NCBI GenBank assembly: GCA_020746105.1
Contig: CM036618.1
Span: 123,823,191-123,887,190, forward strand
Reading direction: 5' to 3'
DNA: 64,000 nucleotides
Origin: Trogon surrucura
Lineage: Eukaryota > Chordata > Aves > Trogoniformes > Trogonidae
This document shows, in pieces, positions 1 to 14,215 of this stretch; the stretch's first letter is position 1, and each line of letters opens with the position of its first letter. The position numbers were made by a program, and so were the translations under genes. The notes under the pieces were generated by a model. It was not told where the DNA came from, ran no database searches, and worked only from the letters and a program-made list of their open reading frames with translations.

Positions 1-3000
1 AATTCCAGCCAAGTAGAAAATTGCAATTAGTTTGGGTCCAAATGACACATTAACTTCATCTGAAGGGATTATTTTATCTCAATTTTGAAGTGTTTTAAAG
101 GGGCAATTTTGGAACACAATCTCCCTTGACTTGTTAAATTTCAAGATCTACCCAATTTGGGTGACTTTTTGTTTTTTTGTTTTTATTAGAACCATTTGGC
201 AAAAACTGCATATACTTGTGAAACTATTACCATAGTTAAATCTGCATTTTTTTTTTCTGAAAACCCTTGCTTCCACTGAAAAACTTCATCTAAGACAGGA
301 CTTTGTAATATTTTTCAAGTTTCAGCAGTCATGAAGAGATTCTTGCCTGATTCTATTATACCCTTTTCAATGAAATCAGCAGCTATAAAAATGCACGGTC
401 TTCATGGAAAACCAAGGCAGCAGCAGAACCTAATCAAAATCTTACTAATCTTTATGATGCTATTTTAACATGCATGTGCAGTGAAGCCTCCTCTAATCCC
501 CACCTTCAATTCTTATTCCAGGTGTAAAACAAGATATTGCTGAAAAATTCACTGGCGTTTAAACCTTTGTCCTCTTTTGTCCTGCATGCAATTAAAAAAA
601 AAAAAAAAAATCAATCCATACATAAAGTTCTATTTTCAGCCTGACTCTTGACTTTCTGCTCTTCAAATCAACATATTACTGCTTGATTAGTCCGCAATAC
701 CTAATTGATAAAGTCACCAATGCAGAGTAGAAATAGTGATATTTTTGCATCGTAACAGCAAGCTGGTGACTGTACTCTCAATTTGCTTTAAAGTGTCTTA
801 CCAAATTATTTTTTGGACAAAATTCTTACGTGGGTCTGGGTTTGGGGTTTTTTCTTTGCTTTACACACATACTTTAATTCTTTTCTCAACTAGTTGACTC
901 TGAACAATCTGTCCCACTTTTTCTTCCTTAATAGATGCTGAAGCCACGTATCTTTTGCAGTCGCAACTCCTAGCAAAGTTCCTAATAATATGAGATAAAA
1001 TTGGCAGAGTACAATCCTCCTCTCACTCAGATACACTCTGTGGATCACACACTACAATTTCAGCCTTTTTCAGAACACAAGCCTCTCTTTCTATGCCTGG
1101 TCTAGGTCCAAAAGCAGTGAAACAAAGGCAGCTGTTAGCATTTCCAACTGGCCAAGTGAAAACCTGAAGAATAAGAAATCTCCTGAGAAGATATAGAGTC
1201 ATGAGATTTCCAGTTAGATAGCCAGACCAACTTTCAATGACCTTTCTGAGAGAACTGAAAACGTCTGGCCGCTTGTCAAAACTGAACATCCAACCCTATT
1301 GCTGAAGGATACCCATAATAAGAGATAGCCAAAGCAATATCAAAGGCACGAAATCCATGAGATAGAAGTAATATAGTTGTTTTGGGAATAGCCTTTTCTG
1401 CACTGCACGCTTCATACTGCTTCATAATTACATGCAGACACATTGGTTCCTGTTCTGCCCTAAACATAATATCACAATACTCACTGCCTTGAACATACAA
1501 CCTCAGCGTCCCCTTTTGGACTTCTCTTAATGGGCTCAAACTGATCCAAAACTTCAGAATATTACAGGAGATACCAAAGGGAGAATTGCCAATATTAGGA
1601 CAGAGCTTTTCTTCCATCAGTCCTGCTCTTGCCTCTCTACAGCACAGCCACATTCTCTGCCACCCTCAAAAATTATTTCATACTATTGAACATGAACAAA
1701 GATATCAAAGTCTACCTCCTAACCCTTCCAGACCTGTGGTTCATATTCTAAATATAACCATTCTTAGCAGCAAAAGTCCATTTTCTAAACCGAGAGCAAA
1801 TATATCCAGCTCCTGGCAATCACAAGGCACCTGAATTCAGGATATAAAGTGAATCGATAGCATAGACAGCAGGTGAGCAGAGCTGTACTTAATTCTGGGG
1901 GTTAACATACTTCAAAAGGTGAATTCACTTTTAGCCTGGAGTTCTGTAGGAAACAGGCTTTCTTGAAGTCACACCATCTCACTCAAAACTCCCAGAGTAA
2001 GGTTCACGTCGCCCAACTTTGGCATATCAGCTCTGGTACTCCAATTCAACCTGCTCTCTAATTCCTCATGATTCTTATTATTTGCGACAAAGCAACAAAT
2101 AAGAGGTGAACGGGCAGATAATCACAGATAAGCAATACAGCTAAATGATAGCAACGGCTCAGCAGGGCACAGGCAAGAGCTACAAAACACCGGCTGTTAG
2201 TCAGAACACCCCACCTTCTGCGATGCAACAGACCTGCATTCAGAGGACTCTCCAAAAACCTACTTTTAGCCGTGAATACAAATGCTCTAGGAACCTGACT
2301 CATTTCGGCCATTCCAGGACCAGCTGGTTTTAATTTATCTCACTATTCAAAAATGAACGACTTGAATTCGTAATTTTTAGCCCAAACAAAAGGCTCTATA
2401 TTTTGGGGCCGGGGTGGAGGGAGAAGAGGAAGCTACTGCAGAATTGACCAGCATAGAAGTCAGGGTTAACATTCAGTAGGATACCAGGAAGCTCAGTTGA
2501 GAAGCAAGGCCTGAGTCCCCTGCAGTAGCTGCTGTACAACCTCATTCCCTGGATGAGAGGGTCCACCACGGGCTTCCACCACAAATGTTTCTCCACAGGT
2601 CTTTCTTCCTGTCTCTCAAGATTCCAGCTCTATATTCTGCTTCAGATGAGCTGCCGTCTAAATTACCTTAAATAATTGCCCAGGGCAAATATTTCAACTG
2701 CTGATTTTTATGACAGCCAGTTGAAACCAGTCCGTTGGGATTTATCAAATATGAAGTGAACAGATGCTTTCAATCTTATCTAAGTGAAAATTAATAATCC
2801 TTGGGAAGCAGGACATAGAGCATCAGGACAACATGGAAATGTATGCCATGCTCCTAGCGATCCACTGGAGATGGAGACTGTGTGACCCGACCATGTCCAC
2901 AGACAAAGCAAACCAAGCAGCCAGGCTGACTCTTCAGCAAAGCTTGACAAACCCGTGATGCCTCTCAGCGTTCCCCTACATGCAGCTCTTGCACTGCTGA

Positions 3001-4928
3001 GCTGCCCAGGACACACCCACACACTGGCACCCTGGGGAGACAGGATTATAGCATCCAGGAGTTTCATCTGCCATCCTTTCTCGGTGTGGCACCAGGAAAC
3101 TGCCAGCTGAAGTAATTCACCAACACCTCTGCCAGACCCCACTGCCGAGGGAAATTCAGCCAGACTTTTACCCTTACACCCTTTCCCTTACACAATTCCT
3201 ATCTCTTTCTTCACAGGACCGCCTCAGCAAAACCTCCTTGGCGCAACCCAGGTTGGTCTTCTCTGACCGCAGGAAGAAAAATCTCAGTATAGAAGCAATT
3301 TGTACTGCAGGACATACATCATTTCTCTAGTCAACGCTTGCATCTGGCCAGGGTTTCTTGGACTGCTTTACAGAGCGGTGGACGCTGTCCAGAGCTCTCT
3401 GCTCAGTGTTCCTGACAAGATGGTCATCAAAGACTAGGTTAGGGGTCAGTCACCCAAAGCTATTAGCACTCCAAAGTGATTGATTATCATCATGTGTGGT
3501 CTCAATCAAGAGCCGGTAATGAGGCGCATTCATTAATCCCATTTATATGGTTGCATAGTGCAGTCTTGAATTTCAGAGAATAAAACGGCTTCATGGCGAG
3601 ATCGGCACATTGTGCTACCTGGTAAGGATAAGGAAGTCACACAGTGGATCGAGGATTTGCATCTAATTCTGTATTTTGATAATTTCAGCTCAGGTATTTC
3701 TAGATATCAAGCAGACCAGCTCCACAGCATGATCTGCACACCTCCAAGCAGCACCGAGTTGCAAGCTCTCTTCCACAGCTCTCTACTATAGTTTCAGCTG
3801 TACTTACTTATTTTTGCATTTTCCTTGCACTTTTAAAATAACTTCTTATGAACAGAGCTATATCCAGTGTTACATCCACTCCAAGTTTCTGTTCCTTTTT
3901 AGACCATTACGGGGTTTCTGTTATTTTGCATTTGATGACTCCTTATTTTCTTCCTATAATCTTCATCAAAAACCTTGTGCTATTCAGCCACCACCACTTC
4001 CTTGACTATCCTGTCTTCCTCAAGCCATTCTCCTCTGATAAACTTCTGCACAGAGCCCCATCAGCCGGTAACTTGACTTCATGCCCTGCCCTCGGATACC
4101 AGTTTGAAGAGGCCAGATTTCCATCATTTGCTGTGCCCTAGACACAAATCCAGGCTCCTTTCACTAACATTAAAGCCACACTTTCCTGCCTCCCCTCCCC
4201 AAAGATCCCCTTAAGGAATTATAAAAATAAAGGGTGAAATGCTGGCTCCGATGAAGTCAACGGGAACGTTGCCACCGAGTTTAATAAGGCCAGGATTGAC
4301 CTCAGCACTCAGAGCTCCAGCACAAAAAAGCTCTGTATTTCACACAGAAGGATGAGGGGGTTTCCAGCTTCACCACTTCTGAAAATAATCCACAGATTCT
4401 CAGTGAGGACACCTTCAATCTATTTAACTGTCAGAAGACATTCATATTGATAAAGTCACTGACCAGAACAGAAGAAACATGGCAGATCTCAAATCTCTTG
4501 CAAAATACAGTAAACTTGAACCAGTTAACTCTCAAGTAGAAACCGTATTATCTGAGAAGATGACTATGTCGGAAACTACACCCTCCTTAGATAGCTCAAG
4601 GAATTAGCTAATCGCATGGTTGGCTATCCAGAAGCTGTCACAACTTTTCCCAGAATAAATTTAATACACAATGTAAAAAATAAAGTTCTTTCAAAATGGA
4701 CAGTTTGAAAAAGTTAAGAGGAGTGGGTTTTTTTCTTTCTTTTTTTTTTTAAAGGGATATTAGCTGGTTAAAAATAGAGTTGAATAATAAATGCCTTTAA
4801 GTGTTCCCAGGCTCCTTACTGCAGAAATTTGTCACATTCCATGTGGGGAAAAAATATGTACCAGTGAAAGACAATGATATTTAGCCTCTCAACTACAGAA
4901 GAACAGTATGTTAAAGGTAACCAGCAAA
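1..4928. other. intergenic DNA without recognisable genes
   Basis: Single-copy, AT-leaning sequence. None of the short open frames on either strand resembles a protein family I know, and none shows conserved exon-intron structure. It contains a 17-base A run at 594-610. A stretch at about 3440-3600 is rich in homeodomain-type TAAT/TGATTGAT motifs and is discussed in the findings. If synteny with mammals holds, this is part of the gene-poor interval upstream of FERMT1, towards BMP2; that placement is inference. Confidence 0.6.
594..610. repeat. A17 homopolymer
   Basis: An uninterrupted run of 17 A. No retroposon body that I can recognise lies on either side, so its origin is unclear. Confidence 0.9.
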
Positions 4929-6347
4929 GAATCACAGAATGTCAGGTGTTGGAAGGGGTCTCAAAAGGTCGTCTAGTCCAGCCCCCCTGCCAGAGCAGGA
5001 TCACCTACAGTAGGTCACACAGGAACGCGTCCAGGCGGGTTTTGAATGTCTCCAGAGAAGGCGACTCCACAACCTCCCTGGGTAGCCTGTGCCAGTGCTC
5101 TGTCACCCTCACAGTGAAGAAGTTTTTTCTGATATTTTTGTGGAACCTCCTATGTTCCAGCTTGTACCCATTGCCCCTTGTCCTGTCAGTGGACGTCACT
5201 GAAAAGAGCCTGGCTCTGTCCTCCTGACACTCCCCCTTGACATATTTATAAACATGAATGAGGTCACCCCTCAGCCTCCTCTTCTCCAAGCTAAAGAGAA
5301 CCAGCTCCTTCAGCCTTTCCTCATAAGGGAGATGCTCCACTCCCTTCATCGTCTTTGTGGCTCTGTGCTGGACTCTCTCCAGCACTTCCCTGTCCTTCTT
5401 GAACTGAGGGGCCCAGAACTGGACACAATATTCCAGATGTGGCCTCACCAGGGCAGAGTAGAGGGGCAGGAGGACCTCTCTCGACCTACTTGCTACTCCC
5501 AATACACCCCAGGATGCCATTGGCCTTCTTGGCCACGAGGGCACAGTGCTGGTTCATGGTCATCCTGCTGTCCACTAGAACCCCCAGGTCCCTTTCTCCT
5601 ACACTTGTCTCCAGCAGGTCAGTCCCCAACCCACACTGGCACATGGAGTTATTCTTTCCCAAGTGCAAAACTCTACACTTGCCCTTGTTGAACTTCATCA
5701 GATTTCTCCCTGCTCAGCCCTCAGCCTGTCTAGGTCTCTCTGAATGGCAGCACAGCCTTCTGGTGTGTCAACCACTCCTCCCAGCTTTGTGTCATCAGCA
5801 AACTTGCTGACAACATTCTCTAATCCCTCATCCAGGTCATTGATGAATATATGGAACAGCACTGGCCCCAGCACTGACCCCTGAGGGATCCCACTAGACA
5901 CAGTCCTCCAATTAGACTCTGCCCCATTGACCACAACTCTCTGACCTCTTCCCTTCAACTAATAAGCGACCCACCTCACTACTTTGTCATCCAGACCACA
6001 CTTCCTCAGTTTACCTATGAGGATGCTGTGGGAGACGGTGTCAAATGCCTTGCTGACATGCAGATAGACCACATCCACTGCACGGCCACCATCCATCCAC
6101 CTGGTTATGTCTTCATAAAAGGCTATCAGGTTGGTCAAGCATGACTTCCCCTTGGCAAAGCCATGCTGACTGCTCCTAATGACCTTCCTATCCTTGATAT
6201 GCCTAGAGACAATGCCAAGGATAGGATGTTCCATCACCTTTCCAGGGATGGAGGTGAGGCTGACAAGTCTGTAATTACCCGGGTCATCTTTCGTGCCCTT
6301 CTTATAGACTGGAGTGACATTCACTTTCCTCCAGTCTTCAGGCACCT
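4929..6347 (-). mobile_element. CR1 LINE retrotransposon, 5'-truncated, minus strand
   Basis: A non-LTR retrotransposon of the CR1 clade that dominates bird genomes. Read on the minus strand, its 5' end begins inside ORF2 at codons for 'PEDWRKVNVTPVYKKG' near 6345. It continues through the reverse transcriptase and the conserved C-terminal region and ends near 4929 in the CR1 3' terminal sequence (plus-strand 'aatcacagaatgtcaggtgt'). A full-length CR1 is about 4.5 kb, so this copy lacks ORF1, the endonuclease and the start of the reverse transcriptase domain. No target-site duplication is evident, as is usual for CR1. The 5' breakpoint coincides with a short perfect palindrome at 6346-6370. 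Confidence 0.95.
5005..6345 (-). pseudogene. decayed CR1 ORF2 (reverse transcriptase) fragment
   Basis: The remains of the CR1 polyprotein lie in four minus-strand segments in several frames: 5959-6345, 5698-5958, 5486-5698 and 5005-5544. In order they show the finger/palm region ('SQHGFAKGKSCLTNLIAFYE', 'SKAFDTVSHSIL'), the '[13 protein letters not shown]' block, the catalytic 'FADDTKLGG' motif, the 'MKFNKGKCRVLHLGK' thumb region, and the C-terminal '[17 protein letters not shown]' segment common to CR1. Frame changes and in-frame stops between the segments mean it cannot make an active enzyme. The aspartate pair of the FADD box is intact. Confidence 0.93.
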
Positions 6348-8459
6348 AACATATTAAAAAAATATGTTAGAACAATTCAACACCTTTACAGCTATGCACT
6401 GAAACCCGAAATAAACAAGGTAAATGCAATATTGATTGCGCAGTAAATTTAAACACATCCTTATTTCATACCCAGAACAAGGAATTGATTATTTGGTCAA
6501 GGGAGAGACCACCTCGGCTGAACACTGTGACGAGCAGCAGAAAGCTAGGAGATGCCGGGATAATGCCCAATGGATGCCAAGATGAAAAAGCAGTCCGAAG
6601 GCCCTGCAAAGCACTGTTTCATTAAGAGCAAAAAGATCCAAACTCCTGGAAATGCTACCTCTAATGATGTCTAGAAAGGCACAATTAGGTGGAGGCATGA
6701 CCCTCAGAGCTTCAGATAGGGTGGGAAAGGAATCAGAAAGATGAAGAGTTGTAGAATAAATATACTGATCAGAAAAATAAAAATTAAATTAAAAAAAAAG
6801 ACAAGCAGGAAGTTTGTGCTTGCTCCATAGAGAGACAATGATAAAACAGAGAGAAGTCTTCTGAGGAGTTTTGTTCCACCGGGATTCGGTGATTCAGGAA
6901 ATCATCCAGCATGATGTTTTGTAGATTGAGCTACTTGCTTCTTTGGATAATTGCTTCTTAGGATAATTAGTCATTCTTCAGACAAAGCCAAGTGACCAGT
7001 TATCAACACTGACAACCAGCTGTTACCTTCAAATATATCTTCTCAATGAACAGACCTAAAAGATTAGAGCTGAACTTGGCCTTGGCCTTCAAAAAAGGTC
7101 AAACAGGGCAGAGGGAACGCAGCAGTCATGGGTGCACACCAGGCCACAGGCTGGCTATACAACTTCCAGCAAACTGTTTCTTCTTCCCTCTTGCTTCTCA
7201 TAGTTGAAACTAGCAGCACAACTAGCTCTGGCCACAGCCCTCTAAACACAGTTTAACACTGGGAAAGCAGTTCCGGAACTGTGCTGCTATTGCCAAAAGA
7301 GGGGTTTGCTCATGTGTTGTCTGCCCATCTCGGTTCCATGAACAAGTCTAAGAGGTACACGTGAGTATACAAATAAATGAGTATTTCTAAACGTACATCC
7401 TTATTTCATTAACACGGAAACTAGAGGAACTGTAGCCTCCACCTCTCCCTAAGCCCACACATCAGTAGCTGATTAAAAGATAAATACGTACCAGATCCCA
7501 TGACTCAAGAGCTATAAACCCTCCATTTGGCTGGTCTATCTACCAGGCAGTATCTACCAGATACTTGCTATTTAGCAAATATCTTTGTGAAACAAATTTT
7601 TCAGTCATCTTCACTTGCTGTGATTTGGTTCCCATCACAAAGCAGACTCAGAGCACAAGAATCACATTCTTTCTCATGCAGCTAAACCAACTAGTAAAGG
7701 ACATTAAGCCTACGGGTCCATACTATGTCCACAGTAAAGCCCTTGAGCCACATACGTTGCCGACTCATCTTCTTCAGCAGTTTGGCTACAGATGCACTCC
7801 TTTCATGGTGTATTCCTTAATTTAGGCATAACTGTTAAGGCTAAGAGACAAGGGTGCTATAATTTAAACACCAAATGATAAGCAGGGCAAGATCCTCTTC
7901 CTGATGTAAACGTAAATAGTGATTTGTCTACATCAAAGTTCTGAGATTCTATCTGAGTTGGGTTTTTCTTCTTAAAGTCTTATAACTGGCTCTACTGGTG
8001 TTCAGCTAAGTCTGCACAAACTGAAAGCCCATAAAGCTGAAAAAGTGGAAGTTTGTAAACATGATTAATTTGATACACATTTACTTATCTCATCTTAAAA
8101 AAAAAAAATCCATCCAAAGAAAAAAAAACCAAACCCAAACCAGAAGCTGCCCGAGTTGTGGCTCTTGCAAAGTGGTTCCCACAACTTATATCTTTTTTGA
8201 CCCAAGCTCATAGAATTCCAGCAGGACACGGGATGAAAATTAGTCTTGTTTGGTTACAAGAATTCACAGAACCTACAAAATCTATAATGCTACAGTTAAG
8301 AATGGAAAAGAAAAAAAAATTGGTTAACAAACAAAAAGACATAAAAGAGTAAGACATTCTTCCTAGTTAAACACCAATCTTTCAAGTCCTGACAAAAAGC
8401 TCTTGCAAATTCAAGGCATACAGAAAATCTTGATAAAGGCAGTGGATTTTGAAACAATT

Positions 8460-8575
8460 TGTATTCCATAATGAAATTAATTAATGTTTAAAATACTTAC
8501 AAAACAACATTTTTTATAAAAAATAATGTTACGATAAAATGTTTATAATTTTTTTAAATAATATTTTTTAAAACG
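8460..8575. repeat. AT-rich low-complexity stretch
   Basis: Nearly pure A/T with runs of T and A. It includes an imperfect inverted repeat around 'aacattttttat...aaaaataatgtt'. No function is assignable. Confidence 0.6.
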
Positions 8576-11500
8576 TGGAAGGCTATTATTTCTTTGTCCT
8601 TATTCTTTCACATCACGTATAACAACATAGCTGCTAACTTTTCTGTTTTACTTTTTCAGCATTTTCTTAATTTCTCTTATCTAGACTTCCTTTTGTTTTC
8701 TGAATTTTTTTACTGCCCTTGTTCAATTGCATCCAGCATCAATAAAGCAGAAAGACACAGAACTAAAATACCAAAATTCCACAAGATTGTTGTTGTTTCT
8801 AACCTAGTGAGAAGGCTGCCTTTCATCACAAATGCTTTGAATGGGAAATATGCACAAGATATACTGACAACATTTGATTTTACCTTATCTAGCTTCAGTT
8901 AACATAACCATTAACATATTAGAAGAAAACAGTTTGTGCAAGAATTATTACCATTGATGGAACTGAACTAGCACCAGCCAGTTTGGCAATTAAGAAGTAA
9001 AAATAATCTTAAAATAAGATGTTGGTTTACAGAAGGTGTGTCTATGGGTTTATTTACTAGTTAGGTATTTCACAGGCCAACAAAGCTTATTGCTAACTTA
9101 AACTCTTTCTACTCTGATGACATGTACCACTGAAGAGACATCTAAACTGAACTACTAAGAATTTGGAGAAGAAAGCTATAGCAGGGCATTGACCTCTTAT
9201 GAAAATGCAGAAGTAAAACATAAGGATCATGTTTATTCTGCATGAGTTTCCTGTCGACATTGTTTATTATTGAGTAATAAACACACTTTGATTGTAGAGA
9301 TATATCTTTAGAAGAGGTATTAAGAATCAAACAGTTTCTGTAAATCTTCTGAGTGGTATCAACATTCAGATTTAAACAAGGTTCCACACATAACACGCAT
9401 TCGATCATTTAACAGGTCCACATCCAAAATATTTCTGGCTGCAGATGTACAGTTAGTATCTGATTCTTCCACTTAACGTCGCCAAAATGCTGACATTTAG
9501 GCTTATTTTAACTAAACATATCCTAAGTTACTTTTATATCTGTCTCTGGGGTCTCATTTTCACCAAGGCAAACTTCTGCCGTGGTGCTGGGCTGTAAGTG
9601 ACTCTTTCTTCCATTTCCCCTCATTCAGCCCGCTTCATGGCATTATCCGATAAAAACGCTGTGGACACCCTTACTCCCTCACACAAAATCTAAACAACCG
9701 GGACATAAAGAAAATGCACCAGCACATCACTGTCCCAGCACTGCCATTACAACCAGCTGGAGTTTGGAAGGTGATTTATAGCACTAAGCCAGTGACATGG
9801 AGATAGTTGGGACTGGATAACGTTGCTTCCTCAGCACAAAGAAAACCCCCCACAAAACCTCATCCATTAGCATCAGCGCATGTGCCTGATCTACCACTGC
9901 CTGGACTGGGGAATGATCTAGGGAATATTTCTCCAGGTTATTCATTCCAATTGTTTTGGGTCATTCTAAAAGCAAAAAGACTATTTTCTTGTCAAAAAGT
10001 AAACTTGGGAGAAAATGCATTTCAGACAAAAATAAATGTTTCATTACTTTCACAACTCACCATTGTTTTTTTATATTTGACAGTGCTTCCTTACTTTTAG
10101 GATTTATTTTTTTTATTATTAAGTTTAATTGAACCTGATCTTGGAACTCCATTTCAAACATTTGATGTAAAAAATACTGAAGTGGCAGCTTTCACTTCAC
10201 TCATTTTTTTCCAGTGCGGGAAAGCTTGGTCAGAACTGTTGTCCAAGTTTGACTGTAAAGAATTATCAGTTAAACTGAGCATGATTTTTCAGCAAGTAAA
10301 CCAGAGGAGTAACTATTTGTTCTGTTTATTTGTAAAAATAATATTAACAATTTCACCACAACCTTTTTGTCAATAGCTGATAAAACATAACATATGTTAA
10401 GACCTGACAGACACAGCCTTGCTTTGACAAGGGCCTTGGCCCCACGAGACTGCTGCTAACGAGAAGTCTAAATGCTCATTAACCCCTCCACGGTGTCGTG
10501 CTCATCCCCTACAGCCCATGGCCCAGCGTGTGGGGCCAGCCAGCCCAGCTCTGCGCCGATTTACATCGGTAGGGGCTTCGGCTCCAGGACCTCGCTATCG
10601 GTTACAACTATCGGTTACAGTGCCCAGATACCACAGAAGTGGACCCTTCAAAGCAGTTACATGTGTAAGAATAGTATCTAGCAAGTGTGTGTATACAGCC
10701 AACCTTCTCCCGCTCCTCAGAAAGTCAATGTTCAGAGCAAACCCCTCCTCTGACTTGTCAACACACGCTGCCTCACCGCTTGCCCTTTTGAGATTCCAAG
10801 CCTAACAGAAGGTGACGGGAACTGAACTTCGGCTCTCAAGAGCACCTGGCTTTGTTATCTCTAAGAGCCCAGGAAGATTTCAGGCAGTATCACTCCATGC
10901 CATGTCCTGACACTTGACTCACAAAGTGGCACTGGTGTTGGCTTACCTCCAGGCTGTAGATAGCGACTGTCAGCAGTGAGGTGAAAAGGAATGGGAGCGG
11001 AACAGAAGCAGAGACCCTACTGCTTCTTTTAGGAAAACACTGCATCTGAGATTGCTGAGGAGTCCTCTCTCTCCTGACTCTCTATCAAGATCTCAGAGAC
11101 AGAGAGTCCAGGAGATCGAGTTCACACACGCTTTTTTTAGTTCATTATGTCTGTCTGTGTTGGCAGCCACAGCAAAAAAAGCAACAGATATTGGTCCACG
11201 CTAAATAAAATCTGATGGATTTCATAACAAGACTCCAGGTGGGACCCAGAAACACCCACCTGGTTGGAGCTACGATGCACATTCCAAACATTAGCGAGAG
11301 CAGCGAAGTTCCCCATTTTCCCCATTGCAATTTGTCTCTTCTTCTAGAAGATAAGTACACTTAGCATGTACAGATACATTCTGTATTTATTATTCAGAAT
11401 GAAGAGACTGAAATTCCATGACCCTAGACAAATCACAACTGGTAATTTGATTTGCTCTGAATACACTTGCGCCAGAAGCTGTAGCCTAATGGTAATAGCA

Positions 11501-14182
11501 TGACATCTCTCCAGGAACAGATACCAGACTACTAAACTGATCTTCTCCCCATTGTTGATACTTGCCTGTGTTACGTGCATAAGACAGATGTAGGAATGCC
11601 CTAGGAAGGAGGGAGATACTGCTTTCAATGAGAAAGCAGATAACAGCAAAGAAAGCAGCTGCTTTAAAGAAACTTCATTGCTTCTAAAGCATTTGGAACT
11701 GTAGAGGCTTTTAGTGTTTGCTCTTTTATCAGTGCAGCTGCAAGTGATAATTCAACCTCCAAGTGGTCTGCGCTTTTGTCCCATTTGAATTGAAAAATGC
11801 CCTAACAAAAATCCTTGCTTTGTATCGGGATTATATGCTTGAAAAGAACTGAACAAATTGCTTTTAGAATGATCAAAATGATCCATTTTCCTTACCATGT
11901 TGCTGGTAGGCAAAGGTTGATATTCGAAAAAAATGAAATTTTACCACTATCAATTCTATTGCCTGATGCAAGTGTCGTGATATAGTTTTATCAGGCAAAT
12001 TCCAAGACAGATTTACCCAAAAGGCAGTTATCTTTAATATCCTCATCTTGCAAACAGCAGTTCCCAGTGCCACACACTGACAACACTTCACTAGACATCC
12101 TAAGCATCTTTATCGTCTCAATATCCCAAAATAGAATGCCTTCTGTATACTGATGTCTCCACAAGACTACACTTGCAAATTCTCTTTCTCCTCTACAACA
12201 ACAAAAAAAAAAATTATCATTCTTCCAACCTGCTGTCCCAGGAACACTACCTCTCTCAGCCTCACTCCTTGCAATATCCTGGTGTCCTACAAAGCAGCCA
12301 GTGAGGCAGTAAGGAGCCCCATGTTGGAGAGACAGATGAGGGCCCAGGTTCTTGGCCATTTAAGGAACCTCGCTGCCACTAAAAATCAAGCTTTTGTCCT
12401 AGTTTGAATTAAATCCCACCTTCCATGAAAGCTGAACCACTGCATAGGCAGTCAAGAGCTCTCCTGCTGAAGAAGTCTCCAGCGCAACATGAGGTTGGGA
12501 CTGTATCTCATGATGCAGTGATTCGAGCTCACTGCGCGCGCCACTGACACAGCATAGCTAGTTAGCGAGTTGGATTTAGACAGGTATCCAAGTCCAGGGA
12601 GACTCAGCAGGAGAAACGTACCAACAGCTGTGCCTACTGGATGCTCCTCATTTCCCAAATAACAATATCCCCCACCAGAAATGTTCGTTTAAACTATTCA
12701 TGCTAACGTGAGTGCAGGATAAGGTTATGTGATTCTTGGAGCCACCACATCAGATCATGAATGATGTAGTAATGAAAAGAAAATTCCTTGCTCATTGCAC
12801 AGCAAATAAAGACAGGATTGTGAAACCACTCGCCACCGTGCTGAGCTCTGCCTCTGGCTATGCACAGAAGCAGGTCTGCAGGAGAGCTCAGCACAGAGGA
12901 TGAAGGAGACATTTGAACACCACCTCTGACATTTCTCTAGAAACTACTGAGTTCTAAGCAAGATGAAAATCTGACTACGAATGCGATTTGTGATATTTAT
13001 ATCCTTACTGCAAAATCCAAACACCTTACCTGTTCATAGAAACTGATGTCCCGTTAAAGCCTGCTGCGCCATGCACCCACACCCTGGGTCAGAAACTACC
13101 AAACCCTCTTGGGAACTGCCCTGAGGCATGACAAAATACCTTCCCCAAGGCTGACAAGCTTTAACTCTTCTAACCTCTAAACAGAGATAAGTCCAAAGAG
13201 GTTACGAGATAACCTCATCATAACTCCCGGTTTTCCCTGCTGAGCTACTGTACTAAAAATCTCTCCTGTGGAAGAAAAAGTGACCACAGAGGAACAAACA
13301 AGAATTTTGGAGCCGGAGTTTCAGGAGTACTGTATATCCACAATTTCCACTGACTTCACTTAGAACTAAAGGTGCTCAACAGCTCTAAAAATTATAACTC
13401 CCATGTAGAGTTACGATTATTTAGATTCTGCAGTTGCTCATATTACCACATCAAGAGGTTTTTTCCAGGACGTCATTATCTCCAGTTTCCTAGGATTTCA
13501 ATTTTTTTTCTTGGGATAATTCCCTATAATGTGTGTGTGGCAGGGGGGGTGTTGATACATACACTGAACAAACTCTTGACTAGGTATTTTTTATATACAA
13601 AATATAATGTAAACTGTCTAAAAAACACCAAAGTCTTCCGTTCCACTAGAGATGTGTAAAAGCTTCGGTGGAGTGAGGGTGTATTTTTAAAAAGGGAGCA
13701 TTAGAAGGGATTGAATTTTTTCCCCCCCCAGCTTAACTGACCTCAGACTGTAACTTTAGCCAAGCTGATAACTGAGAAAGTAACTAATTACCACGTATGT
13801 GCAGAGCCTGCTGTGACTCAGCTTCACTGATGCAACATTATCACACGGTACCTTCTTTTCCACACTTTCTCAAAACTTAGTTCAATGAATCAAAGATGCT
13901 CCCTGCCTGTATCGTCTGCTACGTTTAGGCACAGCAATCATCAGCCCAACACACCCCTGTGCATCTGTTATCTTTGTAATCAAGCATTTTCAGTACAGAA
14001 GTCAAGAAATAATTTCAAGAAGTTCCCGAAACTTCTATTTAAAGTCCCTTAAGTTGTAAGTTCAGGGAAGGCAATGCCTTTGTGACAGCACAGCTGTAGA
14101 TTAAAAAGATTCCCAGGGCCTCCTAGCTATTCTGACTCTTGGTCTTTAGAATTATATGAATATAGGCTTAAGACCACCCAAA

Positions 14183-14215
14183 TTCTTTTTTTTTTCTTTT
14201 TTTTTTTTCCTTTTT
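14183..14215. repeat. T-rich pyrimidine tract
   Basis: A run of T interrupted by single C bases, followed immediately by a purine-rich GAGAGGGGGAGAGAAAGAGA segment. It is low-complexity DNA with no recognisable retroposon attached. Confidence 0.75.

Noticed and set aside
4874-5691. Plus-strand open frames over the CR1 copy
   Set aside because: They are antisense to the CR1 reverse transcriptase on the minus strand and have no independent protein similarity.
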